A stretch of 64,000 nucleotides of DNA from Desulfatitalea sp. BRH_c12 (GCA_000961655.1 LADR01000013.1:62001-126000); one strand, 5' to 3'; shown: positions 51,001-60,443, counted from the first letter of the stretch. Numbers and translations: made by a program. The notes: generated by a model from the letters alone, not told the origin.

Positions 51001-53172
51001 TCAGCAAAAGCCGGCCAAGCGGAAGGCCAGCAGGACTGTTTTTTCCAACTGCTTCTCTTCGGGGGTGGTCGGATTGCCCAGTTGCATGCGTTCCATGAAA
51101 ACGGTCAGATTGGCCGGTACTTCCGCGGGCAGGTCTTGCATCAGGCTCGGAATGTCGGCCGCGCCCGGCCCCACACTTTTGGTTTTCAGTATTTTCAGCG
51201 CATAGGCCAGCAGCAACTCGACATCCGTAAACGACGAGCCGAAGGGGAAATCCGCGAACAGGCCCTGGGCTTTATAGGCCTTGAGGGTTTCGGCCAGGCG
51301 CGCCGGCGTGTTGTTTCTGAACTGTTGCGGAATCTCATACGTTTCGGGGATTTTCTTGTATTTTTTGGCTTCGGCCAGCAGTTCATCCTGGAAGCGCGAG
51401 TCGGCAATGTTGAGCATGGCTTTGATGATCTCCTGATCGCATTTGCCGCGGATGTCCGCAATGCCGTACTCGGTGACCACAATGTCGCGCAGATGGCGCG
51501 GAATGGTCACATGGCCATAGTTGTAGATGATGTTGGAAAGCGTCTTGCCGCCTTCCTGGCGCGTGCTCTTGATCATCATCAGCAACCGGCCGTCGGGCAG
51601 CGCGTGGGCCATGGAAACGAAGTTGTACTGGCCGCCGACGCCGCTGATGACCGTGCCGTCTTCAAGGCCGTCGGAAGCAATGGCCCCTAACAGGGTGGCT
51701 TTCATGCCGGTATTGCAGAAACGACCATCTTTTCTCTCCAGTGAGCGCAACAACTCGTCTCCATATAACTGATTGGCCACGTCAACGCCTGTCATTTCAA
51801 ACTGCCGGCGTTCTTCTTCGGGCATGCTGCGCAGCGATTCATAAAAATCGGTGGGTCCAATGAAAAACGCGCCGGTGAGCACGACCCCGTTTTTCAGATG
51901 GGTTCCCAGGCAGTTTTCGCTGATTGCCCGCAGGTTTTCCGGGTCGGTCAGCAACGCGGAGTAGCGCCGCTCGCCATTGACGATCCAGCCCTGCTGGTAC
52001 GCCCATTCGTCTTTGAAGACACCGAAGCGCTGCAGGGCTTCAAAATCCTTTTGGGTCAGGTAGGGCCGGATGCTCTCCTGTGTGATCAGCTGCGTCAGAA
52101 TGTCGCTGGGGATCTCTTCGCGCAGCTTGCCTGCGTTGATCAGTCGCTGAATGCCCGCATGGTGATACACCTTGCGCTTCATGATACCATTTTTGTAGAG
52201 CTGCATAAAACCGTCGACCAGCATTTCGGTCGAGCCATAAAGACCCTGCGCAAAGCTGTCTGTACCGCCGACGGTATTGATCAGCTGGGCATACGTGGCG
52301 CCGATCCCGCTTTCGGCAATCAGCTGTCGATAGATGTCGTTCTGGTTGTGACGCAGGCTCAGATTATAGGCAATCGAATCACCCAATGCGCCGATGCCGA
52401 TCTGCAGCGTGCCACCGTCCTTGACAAGCGGACTGACATGCAGACCGATCATGAAATCCTGAACAGACACGGGCTGGCGTGGCGTGGCAAACAGCGGGAA
52501 GCTATGCTGCGGATCATCGATGATGACATCGTACTGATCGGCAGAAACTTCGGCATCCCCATACATGAAGGGCAGCTGGGTGTTGACCATACCGATGCTC
52601 ATTCTTGGCTTGCCTTGTTTTTTGGATTCCTGAAAGCTTTTCAGCGCTTCCAATGCCGTATCCGCATTGCAGCTGGCACTGTAGGTCGTTTCACCGCCGT
52701 CTTGGCGTTTGACCAATAATTGGGCGAAAATGCAGTTGTTGTTGGTCTCACAATCCCGCACCGTGTGTGTGTAGTTGGTGCTCATGTAGCATTGCTGCAT
52801 CTTGGGATCTTTGCGATAAGCGCCGGCTTTGCAAAACAGTTCGTGAAGAACCACATTGTCCGGAAGCCCGCCCTTGCGAATATCTTTCAGGTACTCCAGG
52901 TCGGGAACCCCTTGCCAGGTGCGGTTTGCAAACGGTTCCAGGAAGCGACGCTCCAGTTCATTTGACCAGCCGGGTTTTTCCAGGGAAAGGGCGGTTGAGA
53001 TTGTCAGATGGATTCGGGGGTCTTCTTTTGCTTTTTGATACAGGGCATTGATCAGCGGAACCGGTTTTCCCAGGCCCAGCGGCATGCCGATTCTGATGTC
53101 ATCGCCGAATTCCCGCAAAATGAGATCGACGCATTGGTCGACTGTCACGTACTTGGTGCCATTTGATTTCAT
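51001..53172 (-). CDS. Acetyl-CoA hydrolase/transferase family protein (paralogue 1)
   Basis: A 723-residue CoA-transferase/hydrolase. The N-terminal domain has GMPLGLGKPVPLINALY; the glutamate region typical of the family is in GLYGSTEMLVDGF, followed by the C-terminal domain with VISGVGGQYNFVSMAHAL. The family moves CoA between short-chain acyl groups. It is the downstream member of a tandem pair with the next gene. About 165 residues of the C-terminal half are nearly identical to the paralogue, while the N-terminal half has clearly diverged. Confidence 0.85.
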   Translation of the reverse strand: MKSNGTKYVTVDQCVDLILREFGDDIRIGMPLGLGKPVPLINALYQKAKEDPRIHLTISTALSLEKPGWSNELERRFLEPFANRTWQGVPDLEYLKDIRKGGLPDNVVLHELFCKAGAYRKDPKMQQCYMSTNYTHTVRDCETNNNCIFAQLLVKRQDGGETTYSASCNADTALEALKSFQESKKQGKPRMSIGMVNTQLPFMYGDAEVSADQYDVIIDDPQHSFPLFATPRQPVSVQDFMIGLHVSPLVKDGGTLQIGIGALGDSIAYNLSLRHNQNDIYRQLIAESGIGATYAQLINTVGGTDSFAQGLYGSTEMLVDGFMQLYKNGIMKRKVYHHAGIQRLINAGKLREEIPSDILTQLITQESIRPYLTQKDFEALQRFGVFKDEWAYQQGWIVNGERRYSALLTDPENLRAISENCLGTHLKNGVVLTGAFFIGPTDFYESLRSMPEEERRQFEMTGVDVANQLYGDELLRSLERKDGRFCNTGMKATLLGAIASDGLEDGTVISGVGGQYNFVSMAHALPDGRLLMMIKSTRQEGGKTLSNIIYNYGHVTIPRHLRDIVVTEYGIADIRGKCDQEIIKAMLNIADSRFQDELLAEAKKYKKIPETYEIPQQFRNNTPARLAETLKAYKAQGLFADFPFGSSFTDVELLLAYALKILKTKSVGPGAADIPSLMQDLPAEVPANLTVFMERMQLGNPTTPEEKQLEKTVLLAFRLAGFC

Positions 53173-53283
53173 AAGGGTCCATCCTTCACCAGTTGAAAAG
53201 TGCCTGATTACGAAAACCTTTCCGGCCGGGATACGGCAGCGGAGGCCAAAGCTCGCATCCGTATTGCGGGCATCGGCGTGGCA

Positions 53284-55455
53284 TTAAAAAAAGCCGGCTA
53301 GTTTCAATGCCAGAAGAAATGTTTTGTGTACCTTCTGCTCTTCAGGGGACGCAGGATTGGTCAATTGCATCCGCTCCATCAAAGGATTCAGGGTCGCCGG
53401 AATGTCGGCTGGTAATTGTGCCATGATGGCGGGCAATTCGGCGGCGCCGGCGCCGATCGATTTGTTCTTCAAGATCTTAAGCGCATGCGCAATCATCAGT
53501 TCGATCGGTGTGAAAGCCGTTCCAAAGGGAAAATTCGGGAAAAGCCCCTGGCCCTGATAGGCCTTGAGGGTTTCGGCCAGGCGCGCCGGCGTGTTGTTCC
53601 TGAACTGTTGCGGGATCTCATACGTTTCAGGGATTTTCTTGTATTTTTTGGCTTCGGCCAGCAGTTCATCCTGGAAGCGCGAGTCGGCGATGTTCAACAT
53701 GGCCTTGATGATCTCCTGGTCGCATTTTCCGCGGATATCGGCAACGCCGTACTCGGTCACCACGATGTCGCGCAGATGGCGTGGAATGGTGACATGGCCG
53801 TAATTGTACACGATATTCGAAAAGGTCTGGCCGCCCTCGTGGCGCGTGCTCTTGATCATCATCAGCAACCGGCCGTCGGGCAGCGCGTGGGCCATGGAAA
53901 CGAAGTTGTACTGGCCGCCGACGCCGCTGATGACCGTGCCGTCTTCAAGGCCGTCGGAAGCGATAGCCCCCAGCAGGGTGGCTTTCATGCCGGTGTTGCA
54001 GAAACGGCCGTTTGCTCTTTCCAGAGAGCGAAGCACCTCGTCCCCATATAGGTGATTGGCCACATCGACGCCGCACATCTCAAACTGCCGGCGCTCTTCT
54101 TCGGGCATACGGCACAATGTGTCGTAAAAATCTTTGGGTCCGATAAAAAACGCGCCGGTGAGTACAACCCCGTTTTTCAGATGGCTTCCCAGGCAATTTT
54201 CGCTGACCGCACGCAGGTTCTCCTTGTCGGCCAGCAGCGCGGAGTAGCGCCGGCCGTCGTCGATGATCCAGCCCTCCTGATAGGTCAGTGTGTCTTTAAA
54301 AACACCATAGCGTTGCAGGGCTTCGAAATCTTTTTGGGTCAGATAGGGATGAAGGCTTTCCTGGGTGATCATGTGGTCCAGGATGTCGGTGGGGATCTCG
54401 TCCTGCAACGTGCCATCGTTGACCATGCGTTGAATGCCGACATGGTGATAGACTTTGCGTTTCATGACGCCGGTTTTGTACAGCTGCATAAACCCATCGA
54501 CCAGCATTTCGGTCGATCCGTAAAGGCCTTTGGCGAACGGTTCCGTTCCGCCGATTTCTTCGATCAGATCGCCATTCGTCGCGGTTATGCCGCACTCGGC
54601 GATCAGTTTCCGGTAGAGGTCATTCTGGGTATGCCGCAGGTTCAGACCATAGGCGATCGCGTCGCCCAACGCCCCGATGCCGATCTGCAGCGTACCATCG
54701 TCCTTGATCAGCGTGCTGATGTTCAAACCGATCATGTAATCAGCGGGGTTGATCGCGGGGCGCGGAGCTACGTACAATGGGTGATATAATTGAGGATCGT
54801 CGATAATGACATCATACACATGCGCCGGCACTTCGGCTTGACCATACATGAACGGGAGTTGTGAATTGACCATACCGATGATCAAGGTTTTTTTGCCTTC
54901 TTTTTTGAGTTCGGAGAAACCGTTCAACGCATCCACCGAGGTATCTGCATTGCAGCTGCAGCTATAAGAGCAACCGTCGGCCGTTTCGCGCTTGGCGATC
55001 ATGTGGCCGAAGCAGGCTTCACCATTGATCAGGCAGTCCCGATGGGTGTGGGTATAGTTGGTGCTCATATAGTTTTGTTGCATGTTGGCGTCTTTGCGGT
55101 AGGCGCCGGCTTTGCAGAACAGTTCATGAACGGTGATATTGTCGGGCAGGGCCTTTTGGCGAATGTCCATCAGGTAGTCGAGATCGGGAACACCCTCCCA
55201 TAATCGCTTTGAAATGGGTTCCAGAAATCGTCGCTCCAAGTCATTGTGCCAGACGGGTTTTTCGAGAGAAAGGGCTGTGAAAATGGTCAGGCTGATCTGC
55301 GGATTTTTTTTGGCCCGCTGGTACAAGGCGTTCACCAAAGGCGCCGGTTTGCCCAGGCCTAGCGGGATTCCCATTTTAATCGTATTGCCGAATACCTCGA
55401 TGATGTGATCCACGCACTGCTCTATCGTCATATGTATCGGTTGTTTGACTGTCAT
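53284..55455 (-). CDS. Acetyl-CoA hydrolase/transferase family protein (paralogue 2)
   Basis: Also 723 residues if the ATG at 55455 is used, matching its neighbour exactly in length; GGAGCAGG lies just upstream. The frame is open 26 codons further with no supporting site. Domains and motifs match paralogue 1 (GMPLGLGKP-like IGMPLGLGKPAPLVNALY-type start, GLYGSTEMLVDGF). It lies 112 bp upstream of paralogue 1 on the same strand, so the two are probably cotranscribed or recently duplicated. Substrates could differ through the diverged N-terminal halves. Confidence 0.85.
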   Translation of the reverse strand: MTVKQPIHMTIEQCVDHIIEVFGNTIKMGIPLGLGKPAPLVNALYQRAKKNPQISLTIFTALSLEKPVWHNDLERRFLEPISKRLWEGVPDLDYLMDIRQKALPDNITVHELFCKAGAYRKDANMQQNYMSTNYTHTHRDCLINGEACFGHMIAKRETADGCSYSCSCNADTSVDALNGFSELKKEGKKTLIIGMVNSQLPFMYGQAEVPAHVYDVIIDDPQLYHPLYVAPRPAINPADYMIGLNISTLIKDDGTLQIGIGALGDAIAYGLNLRHTQNDLYRKLIAECGITATNGDLIEEIGGTEPFAKGLYGSTEMLVDGFMQLYKTGVMKRKVYHHVGIQRMVNDGTLQDEIPTDILDHMITQESLHPYLTQKDFEALQRYGVFKDTLTYQEGWIIDDGRRYSALLADKENLRAVSENCLGSHLKNGVVLTGAFFIGPKDFYDTLCRMPEEERRQFEMCGVDVANHLYGDEVLRSLERANGRFCNTGMKATLLGAIASDGLEDGTVISGVGGQYNFVSMAHALPDGRLLMMIKSTRHEGGQTFSNIVYNYGHVTIPRHLRDIVVTEYGVADIRGKCDQEIIKAMLNIADSRFQDELLAEAKKYKKIPETYEIPQQFRNNTPARLAETLKAYQGQGLFPNFPFGTAFTPIELMIAHALKILKNKSIGAGAAELPAIMAQLPADIPATLNPLMERMQLTNPASPEEQKVHKTFLLALKLAGFF

Positions 55456-55858
55456 ACCTGCTCCATCCTCACACATTAAAAGATCGAAGAAATGCGTTGC
55501 ATGAACGCTCTCAAAAAACGAACGCGTCAACATATCAGGTTAGGACCGATCATGCCAGTAATTATTGGAATTCTAATTGTTATATCAATGAATTATAAAT
55601 GAGTGGGGTTCAGAAAATAGATGTCTGTTTGTGTCTGGACTGCAGTTGGTAATCCGCATTTGGCCTCGCGGCATTTGGAAGGCGTTCGGCAGGCGCAAAA
55701 TGACATCGAGAAGCTGTATCGATCCTGTTCACCGCGCGGCCACCTCGGTCGCGAGGCTGTCGCATCGATTTGAATACGAAAACAAAGCTAACTGGCGGGT
55801 TGGCCACATGGTCGCCAAACGGATCATTTTGCGCCTGCCGTTGGGGTTACGGCGAGTG
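55456..55858. other. 403-bp gap, no gene seen
   Basis: The part near 55560-55605 is AT-rich and may hold the promoter of the CoA-transferase pair. Small open frames here lack ribosome sites and recognisable domains. Confidence 0.4.
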
Positions 55859-56182
55859 CTATTTGGATTTCTTTTCCCTGATCTTTTTCTCTTTTTTGGG
55901 TTTGGTGGATTTCTTTTCAGGTGCCGGCTCGTTGGCTTGCGCCTGGGCCGCTTTTTCCACTTTGTTCTGTGCTTTCTGAGCGTTCAACTGTTCCATGGCG
56001 GCTACCGCGGCCAATCTGCGATTGCTCACCCGAATGGTGGCTTTCAGTTGCCGGACAAGGGTATCTTTCTGGACGTCTTTTTCGCTGGCGCCGCGCTCTT
56101 GGAGCAAGCCCATGCGAGCCGTAAGATCATCCTGTGCTGCTTGTTTATGCATCTGTTCGTACACTTTTGCCTTGAGGTTCAT
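55859..56182 (-). CDS. Hypothetical basic coiled-coil-like protein
   Basis: A 107-residue protein, not recognised. It starts at the ATG at 56182 behind AAGGAG. The first half is helical with MNLKAKVYEQMHKQAAQDDL; the C-terminal third is charged and lysine-rich (PKKEKKIREKKSK), like a flexible or nucleic-acid-binding tail. No membrane segment. It lies upstream of nothing obvious and is the last of four small genes on the minus strand (57613 down to 55859). Confidence 0.55.
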   Translation of the reverse strand: MNLKAKVYEQMHKQAAQDDLTARMGLLQERGASEKDVQKDTLVRQLKATIRVSNRRLAAVAAMEQLNAQKAQNKVEKAAQAQANEPAPEKKSTKPKKEKKIREKKSK

Positions 56183-56265
56183 CGTGCTCTCCTTGTGATG
56201 GAATTGCAAACCGCCGAAAAAATTAACGATCATCTACCCGGACGGGTGGATTTTGTCAATGGACT

Positions 56266-56655
56266 TCAGTGATCCGCGTCGTTATCCTTTTTCAGCAGGC
56301 GCGCCAAGTCTGCAAACGGCTTGTTGTCGTATGAAGAAGGGTCTTCCTTGTCTGAAGCCGACGGCGCGTAGGCGTCTGCCACAGACTGACGATCGTGTTC
56401 ATTGTCATGGCAGTAGACGCAAAGTAACTCCCAGTTACTGCCATCCGGCGGATTGTTGTCGTGATTGTGATCTTTGTGATGGACCGTCAATTCGCGCAGC
56501 CGTTTGCCGGAAAATTCACGCCCGCAGCGACCGCAGATGGCAGGGAAAAGTTTGAACGCCTTTTCACGATAGGTTTTTTCCTGCTGCTCGCGATGGCGGC
56601 GCGCTTCGCTGACGATCTGGCTCAACCGGTCACGATCCGGATTCTTGGGTGGCAT
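56266..56655 (-). CDS. HNH nuclease, YajD-like
   Basis: A 129-residue HNH-family protein. The zinc pairs are CGRC and CVYC, and the catalytic segment is LTVHHKDHNHDNNPPDGSN with the HNH histidines. The YajD family is widespread, and its physiological role is unclear to me. AAAGGAG precedes the ATG at 56655. It lies in a run of small genes on the minus strand with dnaJ-like and holin-like neighbours. Confidence 0.82.
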   Translation of the reverse strand: MPPKNPDRDRLSQIVSEARRHREQQEKTYREKAFKLFPAICGRCGREFSGKRLRELTVHHKDHNHDNNPPDGSNWELLCVYCHDNEHDRQSVADAYAPSASDKEDPSSYDNKPFADLARLLKKDNDADH

Positions 56656-56730
56656 ACGTAACTCCTTTGTTCGGCACCGACAATGCAGTCGGGCAGCATT
56701 GCATTGCTTGATCCCGGCGCAATCCATGTA

Positions 56731-57150
56731 TCATGGTTTTGCCAGGGCATCATAAGCGTTCTGAATTTCTTTAAAGCGTTTTTCAGCCATGTCTTGGAAC
56801 TCTTTTCCCAAATGGGCTACTTTATCGGGATGGTATTGCCCGGCCAATTTTCGATAGGCGGACCGGATCTCATCCTGGCTGGCATGCGGGGGCAGGCCCA
56901 GTACGTCATATGGACTGCCGGGCGGCTGGGCGCCGTATTCGTGCGCGCTTTCACCATCCTCTTGACGCTGCTGCCGGTCTTCCGGACGTTCGGTGCCCGG
57001 GCGTCTTCCGGTTCGCAAAAAATACCGTACAATCAGAATCAGCACAACTAGATCATCGATCCATCCCCGAACGGGGATCAAATCGGGTATCAGATCATAG
57101 GGCGATAGGATGTAGATCAGCCCTAATAGTATCCAGACCCAGGTCTTCAT
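56731..57150 (-). CDS. Membrane-anchored DnaJ-domain protein
   Basis: A 139-residue protein with an N-terminal membrane segment resembling DUF1232 (LGLIYILSPYDLIPDLIPVRG), a charged linker and a C-terminal J domain (about residues 80-139) with the HPD motif in QYHPDKVAHLG. It probably recruits Hsp70 to the inner membrane. It sits between the holin-like and HNH genes. Confidence 0.88.
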   Translation of the reverse strand: MKTWVWILLGLIYILSPYDLIPDLIPVRGWIDDLVVLILIVRYFLRTGRRPGTERPEDRQQRQEDGESAHEYGAQPPGSPYDVLGLPPHASQDEIRSAYRKLAGQYHPDKVAHLGKEFQDMAEKRFKEIQNAYDALAKP

Positions 57151-57217
57151 AGTATTCGCGTCGTCCCGATGTGACGGTCCTTAAACCACTTCCGTTTGAG
57201 CGCACCGGCTGCCGGCG

Positions 57218-57613
57218 CTACTCCCAACGATTGTTGCCTTTGTGTTTCAGATCGATCACGTCGATACGGCCCTCTCCGCTGATCAAGCTGTTCAAGGCGA
57301 AGCTGGCCAAGCTGATGATGAGCGAGGCGAAAACGGCGGTCCAGAAACCGTGGACCTCGAATCCGGTGATCACACCGGATGCCATTTTCAACATGATGGC
57401 GTTGATGATAAAGGTGAACAGTCCGAACGTAAGAATGTTGATCGGCAGCGTCAGGATCAATGCAATCGGCCGCAGAAAGGCGTTCAAAATGCCCAACATG
57501 GCGGCGCCCCCCAGAGCGGAAAAAAAACCACCCACCCGCATCCCTTCGAACAGGTATGAGGCCACCAAAATGGCGGCCGTCAGTGTGAGCCATCGCAGCG
57601 CAATACCGCGCAT
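57218..57613 (-). CDS. Phage-holin-4-like membrane protein
   Basis: A 131-residue protein with about four membrane helices (LRWLTLTAAILVASYLFEGM, MLGILNAFLRPIALILTLP, FGLFTFIINAIMLKM, FWTAVFASLIISLASFAL). It matches the widespread holin-4-like superfamily of small membrane proteins; despite the name these are usually chromosomal and not phage. AAGGAGG precedes the ATG at 57613. No phage genes are nearby. Confidence 0.8.
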   Translation of the reverse strand: MRGIALRWLTLTAAILVASYLFEGMRVGGFFSALGGAAMLGILNAFLRPIALILTLPINILTFGLFTFIINAIMLKMASGVITGFEVHGFWTAVFASLIISLASFALNSLISGEGRIDVIDLKHKGNNRWE

Positions 57614-57725
57614 CCGCACTTCCTCCTTTACACGTAAAAGATCGATTGGGTTTCCGAATCGGTCCAGCATCCTTAATACAGCGATTTAAAATAGTATGCC
57701 GGCCGTATCTTTGCAAGAGGATGTG

Positions 57726-58055
57726 GGTATAAGGGCAATCGCATGTAAACCTCGGCACGCATCGTGCCTTTACTTGGCGCCATATCTATCGTGCTGAAAA
57801 CCCGGTGATTCGGGTGGGTGGTCCGCGCCACCATCCATTCGATTCAGTGAGGCAATAAGGCATGCTCCGGACGGGCCGCAAACTTAGCTGCGCTCAAACA
57901 GTGCGGCCCCATGTCCTGCCACGCCTTATGCCTCACTAAATCTCATGGCTGACGTGGCGCGGACCACCCATCCGAATCACCTCCTCCGTGCCAATCCCGT
58001 ATACTGAATTCGGGTATCCTTAAGAGAGTTTCTACATGCGATTGCCCTGGTATAA
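57726..58055. mobile_element. Larger MITE-like element with nested palindrome
   Basis: GGGCAATCGCATGTA (57733-57747) and its exact complement (58033-58047) bound the unit. GGTATAA lies just outside at 57726-57732 and 58049-58055. The interior just inside the left TIR matches the 49.6-kb element (CTTTACTTGGCGCCATATCT). Inside lies an inverted repeat (GGTGATTCGGGTGGGTGGTC and GACCACCCATCCGAATCACC) enclosing a further palindrome. The 49.6-kb element lacks this insert. Confidence 0.65.
57847..57936. repeat. 90-bp palindrome with ACTGTTTGAGCGCAGC loop
   Basis: GTGAGGCAATAAGGC pairs with GCCTTATGCCTCAC at the outside, GGGCCGCA with TGCGGCCC inside. On the minus strand the apical loop reads ACTGTTTGAGCGCAGC, identical to the loop of the palindrome near 62 kb. 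Confidence 0.65.
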
Positions 58056-58062
58056 CACCCAA

Positions 58063-58546
58063 GGCAATCGCATGTAGAAAATCACGCTTGCAGAATTTTT
58101 AACGGGTATTTATGATCTCAAACTGCTTTCAGGCGTTTGGTTTGTAAACCGCCTTTTAGGGATGCTTCCATGTGGCGCAGGATCCCGAATTTCCCCTATC
58201 CAGGCCGGGTGGGCATCGCCCAGGGCATCGCCCACCATTTATTTGCAAATGGTCATAGGTGATCTGTGGTGCGGATGGCTTTGATTGACACGATGGCAAG
58301 CAAAGCCCCGCCCATCTATAGGTGTTGATGAAAAATCATGTCGGATCAAAACCACAGGTACGACTTACTTTTTTATCGTGCTAAATTACCGGCGCCACAA
58401 ATTCCTTACCCTGCCGGAAAACCGGCCTGCTTTGCGAATCTTCAATCCAGCGCCTGTGGTGGTGGGCAATGCCCACCCTACAAATGGCGATATCTATGCC
58501 AATGCTGGCTGAGAGAGGTTTTTTATATGCGATTGCCCTGGTATAA
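58063..58546. mobile_element. Third TIR-bounded unit adjoining the second
   Basis: GGCAATCGCATG (58063) and CATATGCGATTGCC-like end at 58526-58537 form imperfect TIRs. GGTATAA recurs right after the right end (58540-58546) and between the two units. The interior contains GGTGGGCAATGCCCACC, a hairpin seen in many bacterial intergenic repeats. Confidence 0.5.
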
Positions 58547-58680
58547 GGCACAGGGGCAGCGCCAGACCACATCATTATAGAAAATAGAAAAGGACCATCG
58601 TTCAAGAAACGGGATGGGCAGTGGTGTGGTTCGCAGCAGGGAAACGGCGTATTGGGTTAAATACGATCGGGAAGGTTGCC

Positions 58681-59172
58681 GTGAACGGAATAGATTTTTT
58701 TGTCGACACATACGGGCGATTGGAAAAAGAGGTGCAGGATTGCATGACGCAGCATTGTGCCGGCCGTTGCAGCCGATGTGCGCAGCGCTGCTGTCGGCCG
58801 CATTTTTGCAGGGAGGCTTTGGAGAGCCCTTTTTTAATACAGGTCCGCATCCGCTTTGCCCCTGAGGTGCCCTGGTACGAGGATAGGGGCTGGCTGGGGG
58901 CAGAAGGGTGCCGCCTTTCGGCCGGAAGGCCGCCGGTCTGTTACGAATTTCTCTGTGACCCGCTGATCGCGGGGCTGGGAACATCCCGCCAGAGAAAAAC
59001 GCTGGGCCGACTGGCGATGCTGCTGACCACTGCGGGAAAAAGCGCCAGAGGCCGGCGCCACCTGGTGGAACTGAGTGATCTGGATCGTCTCAACCATGAA
59101 CGTCTGGCCCGGCAATTGGCGCAAGCGCGCGCTGAACTGGGTGATCTGCGGCAGATGCTATCGGATGATTAG
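58681..59172 (+). CDS. Cysteine-rich protein (possible Fe/Zn-binding)
   Basis: A 163-residue protein starting at GTG 58681 behind GGGAAGG; an ATG-like frame extension upstream has no such site. Cysteines cluster at residues 22-44 (CMTQHCAGRCSRCAQRCC and CREAL) and again near the middle (CRLSAG, VCYEFLC), suggesting metal binding similar to YkgJ-type proteins. The C-terminus is helical (LNHERLARQLAQARAEL). It ends convergently with the TrmJ-like gene, their stops overlapping. Function not recognised. Confidence 0.6.
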   Translation: MNGIDFFVDTYGRLEKEVQDCMTQHCAGRCSRCAQRCCRPHFCREALESPFLIQVRIRFAPEVPWYEDRGWLGAEGCRLSAGRPPVCYEFLCDPLIAGLGTSRQRKTLGRLAMLLTTAGKSARGRRHLVELSDLDRLNHERLARQLAQARAELGDLRQMLSDD

Positions 59173-59963
59173 CGGTCGGTCGGGGCGGAGGGCGGCGGTG
59201 GTGCGCCTTGCGCACCGTTGCGGTGGCATTTGCCGGCATACCAGTCGATCTGCCGGCAAATGCCGCGAATGATACTCACATCACCGGCGCGCAACTGCAA
59301 CCGTGTGAACAGATGGCGCAGTTTGTTCATCCAGTAATCGGGATTTTCCGGCTGGATGTAATTGATGCGCACCAGGATGTCCTTGATCTGCGCGTACATC
59401 CCGTCCAATTCGATGCGTGTGGCCAGGCGCGGCGTAAACGCCCGTGGCGCCGACAACCCGGTTTTGAACAATTCATAACAAAGCACCATGACGGCTTGGG
59501 CCAGATTCAAAGAAGAAAACTGCGCTGTGGGTATCGTCACCAGTTGATGACAGAACCGGATCTCATCGTTGGTCAAGCCGCGGTCTTCGGGGCCGAAAAG
59601 CAGTGCGACCTTGTTCTCTTGCGAAATTAAGATCAACTGCTCGGCCATCTGCGGCGGCGCGTTAACCATCTGACGCTCGCCGCCCAACCGGGCGGTGGTG
59701 CCCACCACGTAGTTGAACGGCGCCAGGGCATCTTGAAGCGTGTCGTGGCAGAACATCTCCTCGACCACATCGATGGCGGCATGGGTTGCCAACGCCATCA
59801 CGCGCTTTAGATCGCAGTTTTCGGGTGCCACCACGACGAGTCCGCCGATCCCCATGTTGCAGACCGCCCTTGCCGCGGCCCCGATATTTTCCGGAAAGCG
59901 GGGTCGGTTGAGCACCACGACCACATTTTCCAGGCACACCCCAGTCGCGGTTCGTTCGGTCAT
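59169..59963 (-). CDS. trmJ: TrmH-family RNA 2'-O-methyltransferase, TrmJ-like
   Basis: A 264-residue SPOUT methyltransferase. Motifs are NRPRFPENIGAAARAVCNMG at the N-terminus, LLFGPEDRGLTNDEI, and the knot signature IPTAQFSSLNLAQAVMVLCYEL. Members methylate the 2'-OH of tRNA position 32 or similar sites. It lies 15 bp downstream of ndk on the same strand, so probably cotranscribed, and ends over the stop of the convergent cysteine-rich gene. Confidence 0.85.
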   Translation of the reverse strand: MTERTATGVCLENVVVVLNRPRFPENIGAAARAVCNMGIGGLVVVAPENCDLKRVMALATHAAIDVVEEMFCHDTLQDALAPFNYVVGTTARLGGERQMVNAPPQMAEQLILISQENKVALLFGPEDRGLTNDEIRFCHQLVTIPTAQFSSLNLAQAVMVLCYELFKTGLSAPRAFTPRLATRIELDGMYAQIKDILVRINYIQPENPDYWMNKLRHLFTRLQLRAGDVSIIRGICRQIDWYAGKCHRNGAQGAPPPPSAPTDR

Positions 59964-59978
59964 GGCAAGGCTTTCGGG

Positions 59979-60392
59979 CTAAACGCGTTCAAAGGCGTTG
60001 AAAAAGTAGCTGGTTTCAAAGGCAGCCGTTTCAGGCGCATCCGAACCGTGCACCACGTTTCTTTCAATGTCGGTGGCGAAATCGCGGCGGATCGTACCTT
60101 CGGCAGCATCTTTGAAATTGGTGGCGCCCATCATTTCACGCCAGCGCGCGATGGCATCGTCTCCTTCCAGAATCATGGCAACGCACGGTCCGGAGCACAT
60201 AAACGCCGTCAGGCTTTTAAAAAAAGGACGTTCTTTGTGGACCGCGTAAAATCCCTGGGCCTGTTTTTCAGTCATGTGAATGAGCTTCATGGCTTTGATT
60301 TTCAGATTATTGGCCTCGATGCGGGCCAGCACCTGACCGATCACGCCGCGCGCGACACCATCTGGTTTCACAATGGCAAAAGTTTGTTGCAT
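59979..60392 (-). CDS. ndk: Nucleoside diphosphate kinase
   Basis: Ndk exchanges phosphates among nucleoside di- and triphosphates. The 137-residue protein begins with QQTFAIVKPDGVARG and carries the active-site histidine in NVVHGSDAPE. Length is standard. GGAAGAT-type site precedes the ATG. It is followed by the TrmJ-like gene. Confidence 0.97.
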   Translation of the reverse strand: MQQTFAIVKPDGVARGVIGQVLARIEANNLKIKAMKLIHMTEKQAQGFYAVHKERPFFKSLTAFMCSGPCVAMILEGDDAIARWREMMGATNFKDAAEGTIRRDFATDIERNVVHGSDAPETAAFETSYFFNAFERV

Positions 60393-60443
60393 GGTAAGAT
60401 CTTCCTTTCATCTTAGAAGTTTGGCGGTGAATAACAGAGGGGA

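Larger units (their letters stand above)
57614..58680. other. 1-kb intergenic region filled with nested repeats
   Basis: No coding frame is credible here. The region holds two TIR-bounded units (57733-58047 and 58063-58537), each end flanked by GGTATAA, plus a central palindrome and a GGTGGGCAATGCCCACC hairpin. The remainder (58550-58680) carries the ribosome site of the next gene. Confidence 0.7.

Noticed and set aside
57218-57613. Prophage holin
   Set aside because: The holin-4-like family is mostly chromosomal, and no other phage genes are nearby.
57726-58546. CRISPR array
   Set aside because: The repeats are inverted ends of two long unlike units, not short direct repeats with regular spacers, and there are no cas genes.
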